From: an uncultured Alphaproteobacteria bacterium
GTDB lineage: Bacteria; Pseudomonadota; Alphaproteobacteria; GCA-2731375
DNA: 64,000 bases
Assembly (NCBI GenBank): GCA_951812805.1
Contig: CATOSZ010000005.1
Span: 496,001 to 560,000 of the forward strand
Direction of reading: 5' to 3'
Shown here piece by piece: positions 57,891 through 64,000 of this stretch. How positions within the stretch are numbered: the first letter of the stretch is position 1; every line of letters begins with the position of its first letter. The notes below the pieces were generated by a model, which ran no database searches, was not told where the DNA came from, and saw nothing but the letters and a program-made list of their open reading frames with translations. Position numbers and translations under genes: made by a program.

Positions 57891-57922
57891 ACGCGGCGCC
57901 CGGGCGAACCCGGACGCCGCGT
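57891..57922 (-). terminator. Strong stem-loop between aapJ and aapQ
   Basis: A 14-bp stem (one T-G wobble) closed by a TTCG (UUCG) tetraloop begins eight bases after the aapJ stop on the - strand. No U-tract follows. In binding-protein operons such structures protect the upstream mRNA and reduce downstream transcription, giving excess binding protein. That role is inferred here. Confidence 0.75.
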
Positions 57923-57930
57923 CCCGCGTC

Positions 57931-58971
57931 TCAACGGAACGGCGGGGAGTACTGCAGCCCACCCTGGGTCCACAGCGCGTTCGGCGAACCGGCGCGATCG
58001 ATGCCGATGCCGAGCTTGCCGCCACCCATGTAGGCCTCATAGACCTCACCATAGTTGCCGACCTGCTTGATGACGTTGTAGGCCCAATCCTTGGAAAGGC
58101 CGAGGCCCTTCTCCAGATTGCCCTCGGCGCCGAGCATGCGGCCGACGCTGGGGTTCGGCGGATTCTTCCGCATCTCGTCGACGTTCTTCGAGTTGATGCC
58201 GAGTTCCTCGGCATTGATCAGCGCATAGACCGTCCACTTGACGATATCCATCCACTGCGAGTCGTTCTGCCGGACGACGGGGCCCAACGGCTCCTTCGAG
58301 ATCGTCTCGGGCAGGATCACATGCTCACCGGGATTGGCGAACTTGGCCTTGGACGAGGCCAGGCCCGACTTGTCGTTGGTGATCGCGTCGCAACCGCCCT
58401 GCAGGTAGGTGTCGTCGCGGACGTTGTTGTCCTCGAAGGTGACCGCCTGGATCTTCAGGTTGTTCTTGCGGTTGTAGTCGGCGAGGTTCAGTTCCGTCGT
58501 CGTGCCGGTCAGCACGCAGACCGTGGCGCCCTTCAGTTCCAGCGCGCTCTTGATGCCGCTGCCCTTGGGAACCATGAAGCCCTGGCCGTCGTAGAAGTTG
58601 ATCGCCGTGAAGTCGAGGCCGAGCTGCGTGTCGCGCAGCAACGTCCAGGTCGTGGTGCGCGAGAGCACATCCGACTCACCGTTGGCCATCGCGGTGAAGC
58701 GCGCCTGGGTGCTGACCGACTGGATCTCGAGCTTGTTCTTGTCGCCGAGCACGGCGGCGGCAATCGCCTGGCAGACGGCCACATCGCTGCCGTACCAGTT
58801 GCCCTGCGCATCGAGATTGTAGAAGCCCGGCGACGGCTTGCCGACCTGGCAGCGCAAGATGTCCCGCTTTTTGACGATTTCCAGTGTGCTCTCGGCCGAG
58901 GCACCTGTCGTGCCGACGGCGAGCATTCCGGCCGCGGCGGCAAACGCTGCGGCGAATTTGACCAGTTTCAT
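57931..58971 (-). CDS. aapJ: General L-amino acid ABC transporter, periplasmic binding protein
   Basis: AapJ (346 aa) captures amino acids in the periplasm for AapQMP. A signal peptide covers residues 1-26 (MKLVKFAAAFAAAAGMLAVG…ASA). The SBP family 3 fold follows, with LRCQVGKPSPGFYNLDAQGNWYGSDVAVCQAIAAAVLGD, RTTTWTLLRDTQLGLDF and the conserved cysteines of this subgroup. ATG 58971 has GGGAGGA upstream; the longer frame to 59016 spoils the signal peptide. It is first in the operon; the 152-bp gap upstream contains no promoter I can assign with confidence. Confidence 0.94.
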   Translation of the reverse strand: MKLVKFAAAFAAAAGMLAVGTTGASAESTLEIVKKRDILRCQVGKPSPGFYNLDAQGNWYGSDVAVCQAIAAAVLGDKNKLEIQSVSTQARFTAMANGESDVLSRTTTWTLLRDTQLGLDFTAINFYDGQGFMVPKGSGIKSALELKGATVCVLTGTTTELNLADYNRKNNLKIQAVTFEDNNVRDDTYLQGGCDAITNDKSGLASSKAKFANPGEHVILPETISKEPLGPVVRQNDSQWMDIVKWTVYALINAEELGINSKNVDEMRKNPPNPSVGRMLGAEGNLEKGLGLSKDWAYNVIKQVGNYGEVYEAYMGGGKLGIGIDRAGSPNALWTQGGLQYSPPFR

Positions 58972-59123
58972 GGACTTACGTCCTCCCCTAGGTACCCTCT
59001 CGTCCCAACGGGGCAACCCCTAACGTCCCCCGACAAGAGGTCAATGAGAAAACCCTAACCATGGATGTCCTGGCCCGCAACAAAAAACTCGATCACGTAA
59101 ACGCTAGGTTTTACAAATATGTA

Positions 59124-59336
59124 TCATTTGCTTTTCACCCGCTCCTCGCACTCGAAGCGCTTGTCGTAGGCGCGCGGGTTCTGCGTCTTCAACCCTTCCT
59201 GGATGGCCTCCGCCCGCATCTTGCTGCGCTCGCAGGCTGGAAGCGTCGGATAGGGCACGGAGGCCCAACCATCCAGGGTATCTCCGCGCACCCATTCACC
59301 TTGCATCAGCAGGAAGACCACAAGCATGTATTTCAT
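59124..59336 (-). CDS. Small exported protein (hypothetical)
   Basis: A 70-aa ORF that starts with a short hydrophobic segment (MKYMLVVFLLMQGEWV), likely a signal peptide or membrane anchor. A mainly charged remainder follows with one cysteine in PTLPACERSK and one in KRFECEER, so a disulfide is possible in the periplasm. No known family recognised. The start at 59336 is one choice; a TTG at 59366 would remove the signal-like N-terminus. It is divergent from the GMC oxidoreductase gene (92-bp gap) and lies upstream of aapJ. Confidence 0.5.
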   Translation of the reverse strand: MKYMLVVFLLMQGEWVRGDTLDGWASVPYPTLPACERSKMRAEAIQEGLKTQNPRAYDKRFECEERVKSK

Positions 59337-59428
59337 CTTTCGACCCGTCCGCGCTGGAATTGCCAACCGGGGCGAAAGCTAGCGTATTATCCGCGCCGAC
59401 GACAGGATCGGTTTCGGGGAGAGGCGAC

Positions 59429-61045
59429 ATGGCGGACGACAGAATCGAGGCGGGCACGTTCGACTATGTGGTGGTCGGCGCCGGCTCGGCCGGCTGCGTG
59501 CTGGCCAACCGGCTCTCCGCCGATCCCCGCAACCGGGTGCTGCTGCTCGAGGCCGGCGGCAAGGACGACTACATCTGGATCCACATCCCCGTCGGCTATC
59601 TCTACACCATGAACAACCCCCGCACCGACTGGTGCATGATGACCGAGGAGGTCCCGGGCCTGAACGGCCGCGCCCTGAACTACCCGCGCGGCAAGACGCT
59701 CGGCGGCTGCAGCTCGATCAACGGCATGCTCTATCTGCGCGGCCAGGCGCGCGATTACGACCTCTGGCGCCAGCTCGGCAACACGGGATGGGGCTGGGAC
59801 GACGTGCTGCCCTACTTCCTGAAATCCGAAGACAACGTCGATGGCCAAAGCGAGTTTCACGGCAGCGGCGGCGAACTGCGGGTCGAGGACATGCGCCTGT
59901 CGTGGGAGATCCTCGACGCCTTCCGCGAGGCCGCGGCCGAGGCAGGCCTGCCCAAGACGGACGATTTCAACCGCGGCGACAACGAAGGCGTCGGCTATTT
60001 CAAGGTGCACCAGAAGAAGGGCGTGCGTTGGAACAACTCGAAGGCCTTCCTGCGCCCCGTGCTGCACCGCGAGAACCTGGAATTGAAGATCAAGGCGCAG
60101 GCGACCGGCATCGAGATCGAAGAGGGGCGGGCCTGTGGCCTGCGCTTCAACCTCGACGGCCGCCCGGCCCGGGCCGAAATTCGCGGCGAGCTGATCCTGG
60201 CGAGCGGGGCCATCGGTTCCCCGCAGTTGCTGCAGGCCTCCGGCATCGGGCCGGGACAGGTCCTGCGTGACCACGGCGTCGAGGTGTGCCACGAGTTGTC
60301 GGGCGTCGGCGAGAACCTGCAGGACCACCTGCAGCTGCGCCTGATCTACAAGGTCGCCAACACGGTGACCTTGAACGAACGGGCCAACAATCCGCTGAGC
60401 CGGGTGATGATGGGGATCCAGTACGCGCTCTTCCGCCGCGGGCCGCTGACCATGTCGCCGAGCCAGCTCGGCGCCTTCGCCAAGAGCGATTCCAGCTTCG
60501 ATACCGCGAACCTCGAATATCACATCCAGCCGCTCAGCACGGACAAGCTGGGCGATGCGCTGCATCCCTTCCCGGGCTTCACCGCGTCCGTGTGCAATCT
60601 TCGCCCCGAGAGCCGGGGCCACGTCCGCATCGCCTCGCCCGATCCGACGGCCCGCCCGGAGATCCAGCCGAACTACCTTTCGGCCGCGAAGGACCGCCAG
60701 GTGGCGGCCGACGCCATCCGCGTGACCCGCGACATCTGCGCCCAACCGGCGCTCGCCCGCTTCCAGCCGGAGGAATACAAGCCCGGCCCGCATATCCAGA
60801 GTCAGGAGGAGCTGGAGCGCGAGGCGGGCAACATCGGCACGACCATCTTCCACCCGGTCGGCACCTGCAAGATGGGCGAGGACGAAGGCGCGGTCGTCGA
60901 CCCGCGGCTGCGCCTGCACGGCCTCGACGGCCTGCGCGTCGTCGACGCCTCGGTGATGCCGACCATCACCTCCGGCAATACCAACGCGCCGACGATCATG
61001 ATCGCCGAGAAGGCCTCGGACATGATCCTCACGGATCGGCGCTGA
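59429..61045 (+). CDS. GMC-family FAD-dependent oxidoreductase (choline/alcohol dehydrogenase-like)
   Basis: A 538-aa flavoprotein of the glucose-methanol-choline family. The FAD dinucleotide motif DYVVVGAGSAGCVLANRLS is at about residues 11-29. The first GMC signature is YPRGKTLGGCSSINGMLYLRG, and the second lies in GELILASGAIGSPQLLQASGIG. The active-site region is HPVGTCKMG and SGNTNAPTIMIAEKASDMI. The substrate cannot be told: choline dehydrogenase and other alcohol dehydrogenases share these motifs, and no betB or betI is near. ATG 59429 follows GGGGAGAG. Confidence 0.9.
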   Translation: MADDRIEAGTFDYVVVGAGSAGCVLANRLSADPRNRVLLLEAGGKDDYIWIHIPVGYLYTMNNPRTDWCMMTEEVPGLNGRALNYPRGKTLGGCSSINGMLYLRGQARDYDLWRQLGNTGWGWDDVLPYFLKSEDNVDGQSEFHGSGGELRVEDMRLSWEILDAFREAAAEAGLPKTDDFNRGDNEGVGYFKVHQKKGVRWNNSKAFLRPVLHRENLELKIKAQATGIEIEEGRACGLRFNLDGRPARAEIRGELILASGAIGSPQLLQASGIGPGQVLRDHGVEVCHELSGVGENLQDHLQLRLIYKVANTVTLNERANNPLSRVMMGIQYALFRRGPLTMSPSQLGAFAKSDSSFDTANLEYHIQPLSTDKLGDALHPFPGFTASVCNLRPESRGHVRIASPDPTARPEIQPNYLSAAKDRQVAADAIRVTRDICAQPALARFQPEEYKPGPHIQSQEELEREAGNIGTTIFHPVGTCKMGEDEGAVVDPRLRLHGLDGLRVVDASVMPTITSGNTNAPTIMIAEKASDMILTDRR

Positions 61046-61130
61046 CGGCGCCGCCGCCTTGGGCGTATGATGCGCCGCGCGGTGGGCCCAGGGGGGCCGG
61101 CGCCGCACCGAAATTCGAGGGAACGAGACC

Positions 61131-62309
61131 ATGAAGGACGAAAGCAAGATCGTCGTCGCCGGCCGGCATCCAGAGAAATACGAGGGCGCGGTCAATCCGC
61201 CCGTCTATCACGCCTCCACCATCGTCTCGAAGACAATGGCCGAATGGGAAGACTCGCGCCGCCGCCGCGAGGCCGGCGAGCGTGGCGTCTACTACGGCCG
61301 GGTCGGCACGCCGACCAGCTTCGCGCTGGAAGACTTTGTGACCGAGCTGGAGGGCGGCGATCACGCCCGCGTCTTCCCCTCCGGCATCGCCGCGATCGGC
61401 ACCGCGCTCACCGCCTATCTGAACGCGGGCGATCACATCCTGGTCGCCGACAACGTCTATGGCCCGTGCCGGCGGCTCTGCGAACGCTTCCTTGCCCGCT
61501 TCGGCGTCGAACACAGCTTCTTCGATCCGCTCGATCCCGGTTCGGTCGAGGGCCTGTTCCGCCCCAACACCAAGGTGCTCTACCTGGAAGCGCCCGGCTC
61601 CCTCACCTTCGAAATGCTCGACATTCCCCGCCTCGCCGCGCTTGGAAAGGCCAAGGGGGCTACGGTGATGATGGACAACACCTGGGCCTCCCCCCTCTTC
61701 TTCAAGCCCTTCGCCCATGGCGTCGACGTCTCGATCCATGCCGCGACGAAGTATCTGGTGGGCCACTCCGACGCCATGCTCGGCGTCGTCAGCTGCACCG
61801 ACGCGGCCTGGCCGCCGCTTGCCGAATGCGTCGTCGATCTCGGGCAGTGCGCCGGGCCGGACGACGTCTACCTCGGCCAGCGTGGCGCCCGCACGCTCGC
61901 CGTCCGCCTGGAACGCCACCAGCAGACTGCTCTGGCCCTCACCGATTTCTTCTGGTCACGCCCGGAGGTCGACTGCGTGATGTATCCGGGCCATCCCCGC
62001 GATCCGGGTCACGATCTCTGGAAGCGCGACTTCACCGGCGCCAGCGGCCTCTTCGGCATTACCCTGAAACCCTTGCCCGAGGCCGCGCTCCGCGCCTTCG
62101 TCGACCGGCTGCAATTCTTCCATCTGGGCGCCTCGTGGGGCGGCTATGAAAGCCTGATGCTGGTCACCCACCCCAACGACATGCGGTCGGTCTCGAAATG
62201 GCCCTATCCGGGCCCGACGCTCCGCTTCCATGCGGGACTGGAGGCGGCGGAGGACCTGATCCTCGACTTCGAGGCCGGCTTCCAGCAGATGCGGGCGGCC
62301 GCGGCCTGA
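61131..62309 (+). CDS. metC: Cystathionine beta-lyase or related trans-sulfuration PLP enzyme
   Basis: A 392-aa Cys/Met-metabolism PLP enzyme. The N-terminus [19 protein letters not shown] and the [22 protein letters not shown] segment fit the alphaproteobacterial cystathionine beta-lyase (MetC) type. The PLP lysine lies in [38 protein letters not shown] near the C-terminus is typical of beta-lyases. It would split cystathionine to homocysteine, pyruvate and ammonia for methionine synthesis. Related lyases are hard to separate by eye. hisI follows after two bases. Confidence 0.85.
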   Translation: MKDESKIVVAGRHPEKYEGAVNPPVYHASTIVSKTMAEWEDSRRRREAGERGVYYGRVGTPTSFALEDFVTELEGGDHARVFPSGIAAIGTALTAYLNAGDHILVADNVYGPCRRLCERFLARFGVEHSFFDPLDPGSVEGLFRPNTKVLYLEAPGSLTFEMLDIPRLAALGKAKGATVMMDNTWASPLFFKPFAHGVDVSIHAATKYLVGHSDAMLGVVSCTDAAWPPLAECVVDLGQCAGPDDVYLGQRGARTLAVRLERHQQTALALTDFFWSRPEVDCVMYPGHPRDPGHDLWKRDFTGASGLFGITLKPLPEAALRAFVDRLQFFHLGASWGGYESLMLVTHPNDMRSVSKWPYPGPTLRFHAGLEAAEDLILDFEAGFQQMRAAAA

Positions 62310-62311
62310 CC

Positions 62312-62734
62312 ATGGCGACGACACTTCAGCCCTCCGACGCCGCGATTTCGGCGACCCTCGCGGCGATCCGCTTCGACGCGGCGGGCCTGGTGCCGGCGAT
62401 CGCGCAGGCCGAGGATACGGGCGAGGTGTTGATGATGGCCTGGATGAACGGCGACGCGGTCGCGGAAACCCTGCGCACCGGCCGGGCCTGCTACTGGTCG
62501 CGTTCGCGCGGCGCGCTCTGGCGCAAGGGGGAGAGTTCCGGGCAGAGCCAGCATGTCGTCGACCTCAGGCTCGACTGCGACGGCGATACCTTATTGCTGC
62601 TGGTCCGCCAGAAGGGCGTCGCCTGCCATACCGGACGGCGAAGCTGCTTCTATCTGGCGCCGCGCGGCGATGCCGTGGCGGAGATCGCCGAGGTCCTCGT
62701 CCCGCCGGAGGAGCTTTATGGCGGCAAGGGCTAG
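62312..62734 (+). CDS. hisI: Phosphoribosyl-AMP cyclohydrolase
   Basis: HisI (140 aa) opens the purine ring of phosphoribosyl-AMP in step three of histidine synthesis. The signature [26 protein letters not shown], then [30 protein letters not shown], contain the zinc cysteines and magnesium aspartates. It is the single-domain form without HisE. ATG 62312 lies two bases after the upstream stop. It is not in a his operon. Its last 17 bp overlap modA. Confidence 0.94.
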   Translation: MATTLQPSDAAISATLAAIRFDAAGLVPAIAQAEDTGEVLMMAWMNGDAVAETLRTGRACYWSRSRGALWRKGESSGQSQHVVDLRLDCDGDTLLLLVRQKGVACHTGRRSCFYLAPRGDAVAEIAEVLVPPEELYGGKG

Positions 62735-63494
62735 AGGCGCGCTCTCCGCCGCGCTGCTGTTCTTCTTCGCGACCCTGGCCGCCGCCCGTGCCGAGCCCGT
62801 GACGATCTTCGCCGCTTCCAGCACGGCCGAACTGGTGACCGCGCTCGCCGCCCGCTTCGAGGCGGAGAGCGGCGCGGCCGTGCGCACCAATTTCGCCGCG
62901 AGTTCGACGCTCGCCCGCCAGATCGAAGGCGGTGCGCCGGCGCATGTCTACCTCTCCGCCGACCAGGCCTGGATGGACTACCTCCAGGCCCGCGGCCTGG
63001 TCGCCGCCGCCGACCGCCGGCCGTTCCTGCGGGGCGCCCTCGTCCTGGTACGACCGAAACGCGCCCGCCCCCTCCCCCGCCTCGCCGATCCCGGGTTTGT
63101 CGCGGCACTCGACGGTGGCCGGCTGGCGATCGGCGACCCCGCGCATGTCCCGGCGGGGCGCTATGCGGAGGCGGCGCTCCGCCATCTCGGTCTCTGGTCG
63201 GCGCTTCGCGAGCGCACGGCGCCCATGGGCTCGGTCCGCGAGGCCCTGGCCCTGGTCGCCCGCGGCGAAACCCCGGCCGGCATCGTCTACGCCACCGATG
63301 CCCGCATCACCGCCGACGTCGCGATCGCCGAAGAGATTCCGGCCGCGGCCCATCCCCCGATCCTCTATCCCATCGCCCGCCTCGCCCGGACCGCGAACGC
63401 CGCGGCCGATCGCTTCATGCGCTTCCTCGACGACCCCGACACGGCGCGGATCGCCGAGGCGCACGGCTTCCATCCCCTCGGACGCGGTGGCTAG
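62718..63494 (+). CDS. modA: Molybdate ABC transporter substrate-binding protein
   Basis: ModA (258 aa) binds molybdate (or tungstate) in the periplasm. A signal peptide covers about residues 1-25 ([25 protein letters not shown]). [54 protein letters not shown] follows, which is the oxyanion-binding core. ATG 62718 is firm: GGAGGAG sits five bases before it. It overlaps hisI. The transporter genes modB and modC would be expected next, but a transposable element begins right at the stop codon. Confidence 0.9.
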   Translation: MAARARGALSAALLFFFATLAAARAEPVTIFAASSTAELVTALAARFEAESGAAVRTNFAASSTLARQIEGGAPAHVYLSADQAWMDYLQARGLVAAADRRPFLRGALVLVRPKRARPLPRLADPGFVAALDGGRLAIGDPAHVPAGRYAEAALRHLGLWSALRERTAPMGSVREALALVARGETPAGIVYATDARITADVAIAEEIPAAAHPPILYPIARLARTANAAADRFMRFLDDPDTARIAEAHGFHPLGRGG

Positions 63495-64000
63495 CAGCCT
63501 GTCGGACTTGAGCCGAGTTTCGAGATGAGATTCACTGTCACGGTCTGATTCTCTCCTGCGCGGTGATTTTGTGATGAGCAACTTTCGACAGGTTGACCGG
63601 GAGACCAGCTATCTTCTGCCGCCTTCGGTGGACGAATGGCTGCCTGATCGTCATCTGGCGCGCTTCGTGGTCGATGTGCTGGAGCAGCTGGATCTCTCTG
63701 CGTTCGTGAAGGCCTATCGTGGTTCGGGCTCGGCGGCGCATCACCCGAGCGTCCTGCTGGGCCTGCTGATCTACGGCTACGCGACGGGGGTGCATTCCAG
63801 CCGGAAGCTGGAGCGGGCGAGCTATGATTCGGTGGCCTTCCGCTTCATCGCGGCAAACGACCACCCCGACCACGACACGATCGCCACGTTCCGCCGTCGC
63901 TTCCTGCCGCTGATCGAGGGGCTGTTCGTGCAGGTTCTGCTGCTGGCGCGGCAGGCCGGCATGCTGCAACTGGGCACGGTGGCGCTGGACGGGACGAAGA
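63495..64000 (+). mobile_element. Left part of an IS1182-type insertion sequence (runs off window)
   Basis: The DNA after the modA stop is unlike a normal modA-modB junction, and 80 bases later an IS1182-type transposase begins. The left end probably lies at or just after 63495 (AGCAGCCTGTCGGACTT…), but the inverted repeat cannot be confirmed without the other end. Confidence 0.55.
63574..64000 (+). CDS. IS1182-family transposase, N-terminal part
   Basis: The first 142 codons of a transposase with the DUF772-type N-terminal domain: MSNFRQVDRETSYLLPPSVD, HHPSVLLGLLIYGYATGVHSSRKLERA and NDHPDHDTIATFRRRFLP are typical of the IS1182 group. The first catalytic aspartate is at the very edge (VALDGTK). 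The start ATG 63574 follows a GTG two codons' width earlier. The rest lies beyond the window, so whether it is intact is not visible. Confidence 0.85.
   Translation, partial: MSNFRQVDRETSYLLPPSVDEWLPDRHLARFVVDVLEQLDLSAFVKAYRGSGSAAHHPSVLLGLLIYGYATGVHSSRKLERASYDSVAFRFIAANDHPDHDTIATFRRRFLPLIEGLFVQVLLLARQAGMLQLGTVALDGTK

Overview
The window is 64 kb of GC-rich chromosome from an alphaproteobacterium, most likely a member of or relative of the Rhodospirillales. The evidence is the gene order nuoC-N / birA / coaX / RNase J / methylmalonyl-CoA epimerase / DUF1467, the alphaproteobacterial LexA box (GTTC-N7-GTTC type) in front of lexA, the Aap amino-acid ABC transporter, and the argS-SPOR-nagZ-scpA-scpB block. 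Coding density is very high. No gap between genes exceeds about 190 bases, so there is no long empty stretch. I saw no rRNA, tRNA or CRISPR array.

Layout. (1) 1-16677, + strand: the end of nuoC, then nuoD to nuoN (respiratory complex I), followed by birA, coaX, rnj, mce and a DUF1467 membrane protein, mostly with overlapping or near-overlapping ends. (2) 16838-18969: one complete ISAs1-family insertion sequence (1209 bp) with a 923-bp partial copy fused head-to-tail behind it. (3) 18970-25050: lexA with two operator-like boxes, comEC (convergent), gltX, gltA and a small ORF. (4) 25061-37724, - strand: the envelope and translation blocks rpsB-tsf, pyrH-frr-uppS-cdsA-dxr-rseP-bamA-ompH-fabZ, and tatA-tatB-tatC. 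(5) 37900-44640: an accessory-looking module lying between tatA and scpB, which are neighbours in many alphaproteobacteria. It contains a class II glutamine amidotransferase gene split by a further copy of the ISAs1-like element, a protein with two cyclic-nucleotide-binding domains, a cysteine desulfurase carrying an N-terminal DsrC/TusE-like sulfur-relay domain, a DUF169 protein and an orphan ABC ATPase. (6) 44637-51612, - strand: scpB, scpA, an M50 peptidase, nagZ, a SPOR protein, argS and dgt. (7) 51733-63494: erpA, anmK, tyrS, the aapJQMP transporter, a small exported protein, a GMC oxidoreductase, a cystathionine beta-lyase-like gene, hisI and modA. (8) 63495-64000: the start of an IS1182-type element that runs off the window.

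How the genes work together. Most of the window is housekeeping: NADH oxidation and proton pumping, cofactor attachment and synthesis, RNA decay, SOS control, outer-membrane protein assembly, isoprenoid and phospholipid precursors, translation, Tat export, chromosome condensation, and Fe-S maturation. The most unusual part is region 5. There a DsrC/TusE-like domain bearing a single C-terminal-type cysteine (Cys84) is fused in front of a NifS/IscS-type desulfurase (PLP Lys296, catalytic Cys419) and sits in a compact operon with a DUF169 protein and a double-CNBD protein. This arrangement suggests a dedicated persulfide-relay system of unknown target, possibly linked to nucleotide signalling. 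The other notable features are the IS-associated breakpoint near 17-19 kb and the absence of lpxD and lpxA from the ompH-fabZ neighbourhood.
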